Notes under the pieces: model-generated
The model's database searches: none
What the model saw: the letters and a program-made list of their open reading frames with translations, nothing else
Told to the model about the DNA's origin: nothing
Translations under genes and position numbers: made by a program
Shown: in pieces, positions 7,083 to 14,376 of the stretch
Layout: each line of letters begins with the position of its first letter
Numbering within the stretch: the stretch's first letter is position 1
DNA from: a virus
Direction: 5' to 3' (one strand)
IMG/VR virus record: IMGVR_UViG_3300046723_000197
Location: 1 to 55,102 of that record
Length of the DNA stretch: 55,102 bases

Positions 7083-8569
7083 AGCTCCTCCAGCAGGGCG
7101 GTGCCGCGTGCCACCAGCACCTCATCGAGCGGCGGCGCGTGCAGCGGGGCGCAGTTCAGCAGGGACAGGGCGGCGATCACCATCACGTCGTGGGGGACCT
7201 CGCCGCCGAGCCATTCCCCCAGTGCAGCCATATGCTGCGGGCGCGACCGCCAGGGCCTGAAATCGCCCCGCCTGGCCCGCCCCCAGTGGACGATCATCCC
7301 CGCTACCAGTTTCGCCAGGTCGTAGCGCCGGTCACCCCAGCGGGTCTTGTCGGCGAAGTCTTCCCGCCAGTCGATACCGGTGAACGCGCCATCGGGGGAG
7401 ACGATCACGTTGCCGAGGTTGAAGTCGCCGTGGAAGGTGACTGGCTGGCACCCGCGTTCCAGCTCGCCCCACCTGACGCGGGCCACAGCATGCTGCGCCA
7501 TCTCGCGCAGTCCCGGCCGCAGCATCGCCACGCGGGTGAGCGTCTTCCCCCGGTAGAACCGGTCACAGTCCGGTGCCGGGTTCAGCACCCGCACCGTGCG
7601 CCACAGGTCACGCTGCGCCCAGTCCAGCAGCCGGGGCACGAGGTCAGGGTCACCCTCGGCGGCCTCATAAGCAGGGACGCCCGCCACATACTCGTAGGCG
7701 AACATGTGTGGCCGGGTGCCGGTCAGCTTCGGCACGGCGGCGGCGATGTCAGCCTGCCGCCGGACACGCCTGGCCAGCGAATCCCGATCTTCGCGGAACT
7801 TGACCACACGCCCCCGCTCAGGCAGCACATAGGTCACCTCACCCGGCTTGACCCAGTCGTAACCAGAACGTGCCGCGACCGCCCGTGCATAGGCTGTCTC
7901 GTCGCCGATGTCGGTCCAGCTGATCCGCCGCACAAACAGCGAAGCGAACCTGACCAGCTGGTCAAGCCCGCCGGTCACCTGCCGCTCCCCGGCGAGCAGG
8001 CCCGAGGTGGTGATGCCACCCCAGAAAGACGGCAGGTCACGGCGGGTGATCATCGCCAGCCCGGTGTAGGCGTCGCCAGCCGCTGGCCCGGGGACCTTGT
8101 CGTAGATCGCATACGCCATATGGGTGCTGGGGGAAGAGCTGATCCGGCACCACCGTTCGGGTGCGGTGCCCGCCGGGATAGGTGCGACCCCCGCCCAGGA
8201 TTCCCCGCCGTGCCACAGCGCATCATCGGCCGCCCACAGCGTGTCGCACGAGGCGAAGATCAGGTCATCGCCGCCCACTTCACTGCGGGCAGCGAGCAGC
8301 GAAGTGCCGGGACCGCCGCGCGGCTTATCCCAGCCGGGCACGGGAACGAAGGTGATCTTGTGGTCGGGGTGGGCCAGGTCCAGGTAGTCCCGCACCTGCT
8401 CGGCGCGGTAGCCGGTGCAGACGATGATCCTCGCGCCAGGCGGGGCCAGGCCGATCTGATGGGAAATGACCGCCCGCCCGTCGAGTGGCACCAGCGCCTT
8501 ATGCAGGGCGTCACCAGCCCGGCCCATGCGGGTGCCAGGACCGGCGGCAAGGATGACGAACGCTGTCAT
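7079..8569 (-). CDS. bifunctional sugar/choline-type nucleotidyltransferase and APH-like kinase
   Basis: 496 residues with two enzyme domains. Residues 1-230 are a MobA/GlmU-like nucleotidyltransferase: the opening VILAAGPGTRMG is the nucleotide-binding signature and FASCDTLW the metal-site strand. Residues 250-496 are an aminoglycoside/choline-kinase-type phosphotransferase with HGDFNLGNVIVS (catalytic loop) and TGIDWRED (metal-binding Asp). Such fusions first phosphorylate and then nucleotidylate a small substrate, as in LicA/LicC-like systems. Here it probably makes an activated sugar or polyol for the adjacent transferase. The ATG overlaps the upstream cupin stop. Confidence 0.75.
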   Translation of the reverse strand: MTAFVILAAGPGTRMGRAGDALHKALVPLDGRAVISHQIGLAPPGARIIVCTGYRAEQVRDYLDLAHPDHKITFVPVPGWDKPRGGPGTSLLAARSEVGGDDLIFASCDTLWAADDALWHGGESWAGVAPIPAGTAPERWCRISSSPSTHMAYAIYDKVPGPAAGDAYTGLAMITRRDLPSFWGGITTSGLLAGERQVTGGLDQLVRFASLFVRRISWTDIGDETAYARAVAARSGYDWVKPGEVTYVLPERGRVVKFREDRDSLARRVRRQADIAAAVPKLTGTRPHMFAYEYVAGVPAYEAAEGDPDLVPRLLDWAQRDLWRTVRVLNPAPDCDRFYRGKTLTRVAMLRPGLREMAQHAVARVRWGELERGCQPVTFHGDFNLGNVIVSPDGAFTGIDWREDFADKTRWGDRRYDLAKLVAGMIVHWGRARRGDFRPWRSRPQHMAALGEWLGGEVPHDVMVIAALSLLNCAPLHAPPLDEVLVARGTALLEEL

Positions 8570-8934
8570 GTCCGGCCGTAATCGTCTTCGAGGCGGGTCG
8601 TGTCGGTGTCATCGTCATAGGTGGACACTTCGAGGTAGACCAGCGGTCCCACAACCTGGTGCGCCACGCCGGGCCTGATCCGCACCATGGCCCCGTCGCC
8701 ACCAAGGGTCACCTCGCCGGCTTCGACATGGCCACCGCCGGACAAGATGATGAGCAGCTCGTCCTTGCGGTCGTGGCGCTGCATTGATGTCCGGTGACCT
8801 TCCTGCACAGTCAGGTACTTGATTGTCAGGTCGTGATGGGGGTCATCGAAGCACCGCATGAACCCCCATGGCCGGTGATCGGTCCGTCCGCTCGCCAGAA
8901 GCTGGGCGAGCAGATCAGCCGTGGGCGATGGCAT
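8566..8934 (-). CDS. cupin protein, mannose-6-phosphate isomerase type II C-terminal-like
   Basis: 122 residues forming a single cupin barrel. The opening RPWGFMRCFD, followed by IKYLTVQEGHRTSMQRHDRKDELLIIL written across two strands, is the pattern of the sugar-phosphate isomerase domain found in GDP-mannose enzymes; the metal ligands would be H53 (in QRHD) and the later H in PGVAHQVVG. DYGRT at the end also fits the family. It is inferred to isomerise a phosphorylated sugar that feeds the neighbouring nucleotidyltransferase. It overlaps the aldolase-like gene by 20 bases. Confidence 0.72.
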   Translation of the reverse strand: MPSPTADLLAQLLASGRTDHRPWGFMRCFDDPHHDLTIKYLTVQEGHRTSMQRHDRKDELLIILSGGGHVEAGEVTLGGDGAMVRIRPGVAHQVVGPLVYLEVSTYDDDTDTTRLEDDYGRT

Positions 8935-9796
8935 CGCTGATCACCTCCCGGACGTGCTGATCGTCATAGGGGGCGAGGACGGCGGCCACCTTGGGTGTCT
9001 CCAGGTGGTAGCGCAGCGCGGCGCGGGCCTGCTCAAAACCGGTGCCCTGCCCCCCGGTGAACCAGCGCTTCCAGGCCCCGGTCCAGTAGGCGAATTCCAG
9101 GATCTGCACCCCGTCGTCATGCGGCAGGACGCGCAGCCAGGCGTCCACCTCCACGTTGGCGAACTCGGGTGCCACATTGTAGAACCCGGCCAGGTCATAT
9201 TCCTGCCGCCCGCCGAGCCAGTCCAGGTTGTGCGCCTTCACCGCGACCCGGTAGCTCTCGTAGACGCGGGCTGTTTTCTCCGCCTGCACGACGCCGATCA
9301 GGTGCCCGTATTGCCGGTCGGCCCAGATGTGGCCGCCGAGCGCGGCGACCGCCGCCACCGGCTGGCACAGCTTCAGTGCGATATCGAGGAGCGTGTACAG
9401 CCAGCCCTGGGAGTCGCGCTCGCCGCCGATCTCAATCGCGATCCTGCCGCCGTACCGTTCGCACAGCCGCGCCAGTTCGGCGGTCTGGTTCTCGCGGGGA
9501 AGCTGGCAGACATCGAGATGCAGCACGTCGAACCCGGCGTCCACGTCGGCATCGAGAGCGTTGAGCCAGTTGTCATCGGGATCACCGTTCTGGCAGGGGC
9601 CACCGTGGTCGCGGACCACGTCAGTCACGCCGCCGGACAGCTTCTTCACCGCCTCCACCAGCGTCTTGCTGGTGTAGCCGGTGTAGCCGGGCGTGAATTC
9701 GCCGACCTGCCGGCGGGACGCGACGATCTGCTCGACCTGCAGTTTCGCCGCCTCCTCAACCACGCGCCGGGACGCGGCACCCACGCACAGCTTCAT
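8915..9796 (-). CDS. TIM-barrel aldolase-like protein (GatZ/KbaZ-like)
   Basis: 293 residues, first gene of the minus-strand operon. The segments VVRDHGGPCQNGDPDDNW, AGFDVLHLDVCQ and GRIAIEIGGERDSQGW are arranged like those of the tagatose-bisphosphate aldolase GatZ/KbaZ group (a glycine/histidine loop, an xHLD strand and an E-GGE strand). The later part, LGGHIWADRQYGHLIG, also looks like a barrel strand and loop. The substrate is unknown; with an isomerase-like cupin and a kinase-nucleotidyltransferase downstream it may make or split a sugar phosphate. A different TIM-barrel sugar enzyme remains possible. Confidence 0.5.
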   Translation of the reverse strand: MKLCVGAASRRVVEEAAKLQVEQIVASRRQVGEFTPGYTGYTSKTLVEAVKKLSGGVTDVVRDHGGPCQNGDPDDNWLNALDADVDAGFDVLHLDVCQLPRENQTAELARLCERYGGRIAIEIGGERDSQGWLYTLLDIALKLCQPVAAVAALGGHIWADRQYGHLIGVVQAEKTARVYESYRVAVKAHNLDWLGGRQEYDLAGFYNVAPEFANVEVDAWLRVLPHDDGVQILEFAYWTGAWKRWFTGGQGTGFEQARAALRYHLETPKVAAVLAPYDDQHVREVISDAIAHG

Positions 9797-9942
9797 GCCG
9801 TCACCCGCATGGCATTGGCTCCTCGCATTCGCCTCGGCTGGACGGGCAGGATCTCACCGGCCCGGCGCACCAGCACTGATGCTCCCCCGCGTGTCTTTCG
9901 TTCAGGACGCAAAAATGCTTCAGGACGTGCCGCACAGACGCG

Positions 9943-9948
9943 ATAGTA
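9943..9948 (-). promoter_or_regulatory. possible -10 for minus-strand sugar operon
   Basis: Read on the minus strand this is TACTAT, a good actinobacterial -10, about 150 bases upstream of the ATG at 9796. It sits 20 bases from the plus-strand -10 at 9968, so the region would hold divergent promoters. No clear -35 is visible. Confidence 0.35.
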
Positions 9949-9967
9949 GCGCAGGCCACCCACACGG

Positions 9968-9979
9968 TAGTCTGGCCCG
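9968..9979 (+). promoter_or_regulatory. -10 element for leaderless glycosyltransferase mRNA
   Basis: TAGTCT (9968-9973) is followed by six bases (GGCCCG) and then the GTG start at 9980. A transcript starting 6-7 bases after the -10 would begin at the start codon itself. The same six-base gap occurs at 19780-19791 (minus) and 54830-54841. Confidence 0.55.
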
Positions 9980-10654
9980 GTGGAAGCCGCCGAACTGACC
10001 ATGGTCTGCCCGTCCCGTGGCCGGCCCGGGAACATTGTGGAGCTGACGGAAGCCTGGAAGCAGACAGGCACCCAGGCGCATCTGATGGTCGTGGTGGATG
10101 ATGACGACCCCGAGCTGGACGCCTACCTGTATCTCGATGTAGATCTGCACATCATCTACGAGCCCCGCCGGCTGGGGCCGATCCTCAACTCGGTCATGCC
10201 AGCCGCCGCCCAGCACGGCGGCGCGGTCGGGTTCCTGGGTGATGATCACCGGCCGCGCACGCCCGGCTGGGACAAGGCGCTGGTGGATGCGCTGCCCGGT
10301 GTCGCCTACGGCAACGACCTGTTCCAGGGGCGCAACCTGCCGACTGCCGTGGTGATGTCGGCGGGGATCGTGCAGGCGCTGGGATATTTCGTGCCACCAG
10401 GGCTGATGCACCTGTATTTTGATGATTTCTGGCTGACCCTCGGGCGCGAACTGGGTGCCCTCACCTACCTGGAGGATGTGATCATTGAGCACATGCACCC
10501 GGTGGCGGGTAAGGCCAGCTGGGACGAGGGGTATGTGCAGGCCAACTCGGTGGAGCAGTTCAACACTGACTCCGCCGCCTACCAGCAGTTCATGATCACC
10601 CAGTGGCCGGCTGACCTGGATCTGCTGCGGGCATCAGGGTGGCGCGGTGAGTGA
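9980..10654 (+). CDS. GT2-like glycosyltransferase
   Basis: 224 residues. AAELTMVCPSRGRPGNIVEL is the GT-A opening, VVVDDDDPEL gives the first acidic cluster and FLGDDHRPRTPGW the DxD-type metal site. HLYFDDFW and the closing IIEHMHP with conserved His resemble the acceptor-side end of these domains. It is the first gene of the plus-strand glycan operon (9980-14052), with an apparent leaderless GTG start, and overlaps the next methyltransferase by eight bases. Confidence 0.75.
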   Translation: MEAAELTMVCPSRGRPGNIVELTEAWKQTGTQAHLMVVVDDDDPELDAYLYLDVDLHIIYEPRRLGPILNSVMPAAAQHGGAVGFLGDDHRPRTPGWDKALVDALPGVAYGNDLFQGRNLPTAVVMSAGIVQALGYFVPPGLMHLYFDDFWLTLGRELGALTYLEDVIIEHMHPVAGKASWDEGYVQANSVEQFNTDSAAYQQFMITQWPADLDLLRASGWRGE

Positions 10655-11273
10655 GTGGAAGCTGTTCGAGGGAGATGTCCCATACTTCTCCACCACGGAA
10701 TTCTTCGCGGCCCACCCGTGGGTACCGCCCGAGAACCAGGCTGGCCACGCCCAGCGCCAGGCGATGGTCGGCGGGATGGTCAGTTACATACTCACCCAGC
10801 GGCCGGACATCACCTCCCTGACCGACCTCGGCTGCGGCGACGGCAGCCTCCTGCACCTCCTGCGCGGCCTGCCAGTGAAAGCGTGGGGTTACGACCTGGG
10901 CGAGGCCAACCTGGAACGTGCCGCCGAACTGGGGCTCGACGTGCGCCGGGCGGACATTTTCAGCGGCCTGGAGTACGGGGATCTGCTGATCGCCTCTGAA
11001 GTCGTGGAGCACCTGGCGAAACCGGAGGCGTTCCTGCGGGGCCTGCCCGACTGCAAGGCGCTGATCCTGTCATCCCCCTCAGCGGAAACTGATGAATGGC
11101 ATTATGAGCATCACGCATGGGCGTGGGACATGCGCGGCTACGCCGATCTGGTGACCCGCTGCGGCTGGCGGGTGCTGGAACACCGGGAATGCGACGGCGG
11201 CGTCAACTGGCACGGTGGCGTCACAAAGCCGCAGCGGTTCCAGGCCATCCACGCGCACCGGAAACCACGGTGA
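10647..11273 (+). CDS. class I SAM-dependent methyltransferase
   Basis: 208 residues. SLTDLGCGDGSLLHLL is motif I (SAM glycine loop), AWGYDLGEANLERA the ribose-binding acidic strand, and LLIASEVVEHLAKPEAFL the motif typical of small-molecule and sugar O- or C-methyltransferases. It is part of a set of three consecutive methyltransferase genes, each overlapping the next, in a glycosyltransferase operon, so a sugar substrate is inferred. Confidence 0.78.
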   Translation: MSEWKLFEGDVPYFSTTEFFAAHPWVPPENQAGHAQRQAMVGGMVSYILTQRPDITSLTDLGCGDGSLLHLLRGLPVKAWGYDLGEANLERAAELGLDVRRADIFSGLEYGDLLIASEVVEHLAKPEAFLRGLPDCKALILSSPSAETDEWHYEHHAWAWDMRGYADLVTRCGWRVLEHRECDGGVNWHGGVTKPQRFQAIHAHRKPR

Positions 11274-11809
11274 CGCGGGTACGGCTGCGTCCCGCCTGGA
11301 GCCAGGACCAGCTGATGGCGTTCTGCCCCCGGCCCCACGACCACACGCGCTGGCCCGATCACATCGCCAGGGTGGCGGACACGATCCAGCTGGCCCTCGA
11401 CATGGGCGTCCCCAGCGTGGTCGCCGACCTGGCGTGCGGCGACGCGGCGATCGGCCGGGCGCTCACCCCGGACAAGCTGATCCTCGGCGATTTCGCGGCC
11501 GGCTATGAGATCACCGGCATGATCGAGGACACTATTGACATGATCGGCCACGTCGGCATGTTCATCTGCTCGGAGACGGCCGAGCACCTGGATGACCCTG
11601 ACGCGATGATGGTGAAGATCCGGGAGAAAGCCGACTCGCTGGTGTTCTCCACCCCGCTCGCGGAGTTCACCGACATCAACCCGCAGCATTACTGGGGCTG
11701 GGACCACGATGGGGTGAGGGAAATGCTGGAAACCGCCGGCTGGGTGCCGGAAATACAGCGGGATGTGCTGCACCCGCTTGCCCAGTTCCAGTTGTGGGGG
11801 TGCCGGTGA
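11270..11809 (+). CDS. class I SAM-dependent methyltransferase
   Basis: 179 residues from GTG 11270, which overlaps the upstream TGA; the frame is open further upstream only as a shadow of the previous gene. SVVADLACGDAAIGRAL is motif I with Ala in place of the first usual Gly-like position. LGDFAAGYEITG follows, and FICSETAEHLDDPDAMM is the post-I strand and loop. Near the end, QHYWGWDHDGVREMLETAGW is the usual lid helix. It is predicted to act on a glycan or glycan precursor. Confidence 0.75.
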   Translation: MTRVRLRPAWSQDQLMAFCPRPHDHTRWPDHIARVADTIQLALDMGVPSVVADLACGDAAIGRALTPDKLILGDFAAGYEITGMIEDTIDMIGHVGMFICSETAEHLDDPDAMMVKIREKADSLVFSTPLAEFTDINPQHYWGWDHDGVREMLETAGWVPEIQRDVLHPLAQFQLWGCR

Positions 11810-12555
11810 ACTTCACCTCACACAATATTCTGCTGCCGGATGGGACGCAGACCCTCCCGGGCCAGCTGCCGGTGGCAGAGTCCGGCATATGCCGGGTCGC
11901 ACTAAGCGCCCTGGGACTGGAGTTCGGCTACGGGTCACGTTCCGGTATCAGCGTGGCGGACTTGGGCTGCCTGGAAGGCGGGTTTACCGCCGAGTTCGCC
12001 CGCGCTGGGTATGACGCATATGGCATCGAGGCCCGGCAGGAAAACTACGACAATGCGGTATGGCTGAAGGATGCGCTCGGGCTTGAGAATCTGGGCTTTT
12101 TTCAGGGTGATGTCCGTACGCTACTGCCGGGCACGGAGTTCGACGCAGTGTTCTGCTCTGGCCTGCTCTATCACCTCGACGCCCCGGTGGCGTTCCTGAA
12201 CCTGCTGGGCAAAGTCACCCGGCGCATGCTGATCCTGCACACGCATTTCTCGATGGAAAACGGGCACCCGGAAAGCGTCCACAACCCCACTGGAACCTGG
12301 TGTGAGCCCTTCCAGTCACAGCATGAGGGCCGCACCGGGCACTGGTGCCACGAAGAAGACGACCGGTGGGCGAGCTTCGGCAACACCAAATCGTTCTGGC
12401 TGTGCAAAGACGACCTGCTGCTCAGCCTCCACGAGGCAGGGTTCACGCACGTGTCCGAAGTGCCTGACTGGCACAATACGCAACGTTTCATGACGGTCCA
12501 GGGGTCAGGTGGCGCCTTCCCCGACCACGGTATGTTTGTGGCGGTCAAGCCGTGA
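11806..12555 (+). CDS. class I SAM-dependent methyltransferase (TRM9/Ubi-like), copy 1
   Basis: 249 residues from GTG 11806, overlapping the upstream TGA, with GGGGG at 11796-11800. Motif I is VADLGCLEGGFTAEFARAGY, followed by YGIEARQENYD, VFCSGLLYHLDAPV and LILHTHFS. The C-terminal half (SFWLCKDDLLLSLHEAGF) is the substrate-side cap. The protein at 30313-31014 shares the same series of motifs and is a clear paralogue. It lies directly before an epimerase gene in the glycan operon. Confidence 0.78.
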   Translation: MNFTSHNILLPDGTQTLPGQLPVAESGICRVALSALGLEFGYGSRSGISVADLGCLEGGFTAEFARAGYDAYGIEARQENYDNAVWLKDALGLENLGFFQGDVRTLLPGTEFDAVFCSGLLYHLDAPVAFLNLLGKVTRRMLILHTHFSMENGHPESVHNPTGTWCEPFQSQHEGRTGHWCHEEDDRWASFGNTKSFWLCKDDLLLSLHEAGFTHVSEVPDWHNTQRFMTVQGSGGAFPDHGMFVAVKP

Positions 12556-13700
12556 AGGCGCTGGTGACAGGTCACTGCGGTTTCATTGGATGGCATTTCA
12601 AGACCCGGCTGGAAGCTGACGGCTGGGACGTGGACGGCTGCGACATCGCCGCCACCAACGCCCGCGACGCCCGTGACCTGTTCCGGCATGCTGTCCGCCG
12701 CTATGACCTCGCGGTGCATTGTGCCGCTGTCGTCGGTGGCCGCCACACGATTGAGAACGCGCCGCTCGACCAGGCGGTCAACCTCGAACTCGACGCGGGC
12801 CTGTTCCAGTGGGCGCTGCGCACCCGCCCCGGCCGGGTGATCTACTTCTCCTCCTCCGCCGTCTACCCGGTGGATCAGCAGAGCGGCATTTTCCGGTTCC
12901 CCCTCACCGAGGACATGATCGACCTGGATGTCCCACGCCAGCCCGATGAGCTGTATGGCTGGGTGAAGCTGACGGGTGAGCGGCTGGCCTGTCTCGCCCG
13001 GCGCGAAGGTGTGCCGGTGACGGTGGTGCGCCCATTCTCGGGCTACGGCGAGCACCAGGACATTGACTACCCGTTCGGCGCGTTCGCTGACCGTGCCCGT
13101 AATCGTGAAGACCCGTTCACCATCTGGGGGGACGGGTACCAGGCCCGCGACTTCGTTCACGTCGATGATGTGGTGGACGCCACCCTGGCCGTGGCGGAGT
13201 CGGGCACCGAGGAGCCGGTCAACATCGGCTGGGGCGAGCCGGTGACGATGATGGAGCTGGCGCAGCGGTTCACCAGCGCCGCTGGCTACACGCCAGGATT
13301 TAAACTGAAGACGACCGCGCCGGCTGGGGTGAGCTACCGGGTCGCTGACCCGGCCCGGATGCGCAAGTTCTACCAGCCGCGCGTCACCCTCGATGAGGGC
13401 ATACGCCGTGCCCTGAGAGGCGCCGAGTTACATGAGCCCGCTGGTGTCAGTTATCAGCCCGACCTGGCAACGGCACGAGTGGCTGTTCGACCGCTGCATC
13501 GCCTCGGTGAAGGCGCAGGAGTATTCACCCATCGAGCATGTGATCGTCTGCGACGGCCCCGACCCGGTGCTGGCGGAACTGATCGGCCAGATGGAGATGA
13601 CGGCAGGCTATTCGCTGATCTTCGAGCAGATGCCGCCGAACCCCGACCCACGGTGGGGGACACGCGCCCGGCTGCGCGGCCTGGAACTGGCCACCGCTGA
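12552..13700 (+). CDS. NAD-dependent epimerase/dehydratase (extended SDR), anomalous C-terminus
   Basis: Rossmann enzyme for nucleotide sugars. The N-terminus ALVTGHCGFIGWHF is the NAD(P) glycine motif, VHCAAVVGGRHT is the post-loop, FSSSAVYPV gives Ser, and ELYGWVKLTGE gives the catalytic YxxxK. VRPFSGYGEHQD and DFVHVDDVVDATL are the usual later signatures. The recognisable domain ends at about 13430 (EGIRRALRG). The last 88 or so codons are low-complexity and lie out of frame over the next glycosyltransferase gene. Neighbouring genes meet at ATGA junctions, and an ATGA exists at 13432 but in the wrong frame for this gene, so a one-base indel near 13400-13430 is likely. Confidence 0.8.
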   Translation: MKALVTGHCGFIGWHFKTRLEADGWDVDGCDIAATNARDARDLFRHAVRRYDLAVHCAAVVGGRHTIENAPLDQAVNLELDAGLFQWALRTRPGRVIYFSSSAVYPVDQQSGIFRFPLTEDMIDLDVPRQPDELYGWVKLTGERLACLARREGVPVTVVRPFSGYGEHQDIDYPFGAFADRARNREDPFTIWGDGYQARDFVHVDDVVDATLAVAESGTEEPVNIGWGEPVTMMELAQRFTSAAGYTPGFKLKTTAPAGVSYRVADPARMRKFYQPRVTLDEGIRRALRGAELHEPAGVSYQPDLATARVAVRPLHRLGEGAGVFTHRACDRLRRPRPGAGGTDRPDGDDGRLFADLRADAAEPRPTVGDTRPAARPGTGHR

Positions 13701-14052
13701 CCTGATCGCCTATCTCGATGACGATGACTCCTACCGGCCGGACCACTGTTCCCAGCTGGTGCGGGCACTGGAACGCCACCCCGAAGTGGGCTTCGCCTAC
13801 ACCCAGATGGCCAGCCACGGCGGCGTCATAGATGGAGCGGCCCTGGCTGTCATCGGCTCGGGTGACCTCGGCCCGTGCGCCATCGGCACACCCATGATCA
13901 TGCACCGGCGGGAGCTGCTGGAAATCTCCACCTGGGGACCGCCAGACGCGATGGAAGACTGGCGGCTGGTGGACCGGTGGGTGGAACGGGGCATCAAATC
14001 TGAGTTTGTGCCGTGGGTTACCATAGATGTATGGCCGAGTGCATATCGCTGA
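13432..14052 (+). CDS. GT2-type glycosyltransferase
   Basis: 206 residues. LVSVISPTWQRHEWLFDRC is the family-2 opening, LIAYLDDDDSYRPDH holds the DXD site, and AMEDWRLVDRWVERG near the C-terminus carries the ED base region. It is paralogous to 2181-2810. It is the last gene of the 9980-14052 operon; only 27 bases separate its stop from the first pentanucleotide array. Confidence 0.8.
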   Translation: MSPLVSVISPTWQRHEWLFDRCIASVKAQEYSPIEHVIVCDGPDPVLAELIGQMEMTAGYSLIFEQMPPNPDPRWGTRARLRGLELATADLIAYLDDDDSYRPDHCSQLVRALERHPEVGFAYTQMASHGGVIDGAALAVIGSGDLGPCAIGTPMIMHRRELLEISTWGPPDAMEDWRLVDRWVERGIKSEFVPWVTIDVWPSAYR

Positions 14053-14079
14053 CTCCACGTGGAGCTATGCTGAAAAGCC

Positions 14080-14200
14080 TGGGCGTGGCACGGCGGGGCG
14101 AGGCGTGGCTGGGACCGGCTCGGCGCGGCTAGGCAGGGCTACCTCAAGGCATGGCGCGGCGCGGCTTGGCAGGGCGAGGCTGGGCGAGGCTGGGCATGGG
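14080..14200 (+). repeat. GGCNN pentanucleotide array 1
   Basis: About 120 bases made almost wholly of GGCNN units (GGCGT GGCAC GGCGG GGCGA ...) with one punctuation element, GGCTACCTCA, at 14138-14147. It is in the same orientation as array 3 (29757-30252) and opposite to array 2. It ends exactly where the 13-bp hairpin at 14201 begins. Open frames across it are a by-product of the stop-poor unit and are not called as genes. Confidence 0.88.
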
Positions 14201-14275
14201 TGCCCCAGACGGAAAGGTTCGGTGACGGCCGGTGAGTCAGGCCCCTCACTTCACCTCCTCCGTCTGGGGCATTTT
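14201..14275 (+). terminator. hairpin terminator ending the glycan operon and array 1
   Basis: TGCCCCAGACGGA (14201-14213) pairs perfectly with 14259-14271 and is followed by TTTT. The 45-base loop holds a second inverted repeat (GGTGAG...CTCAC). This is a good intrinsic terminator, but it lies only ten bases before the ATG-ATG at 14282, so it could also act as an attenuator for the next gene. Confidence 0.75.
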
Positions 14276-14376
14276 AAGTCCATGATGCACAGGCTGAAGG
14301 CAACCCCCTGCCCACAGGCTGCGGGTTTTTCCGAGTCAAGCTGCCCCTCGATCAGCTGGCTGCCCACGGGTGGAAG

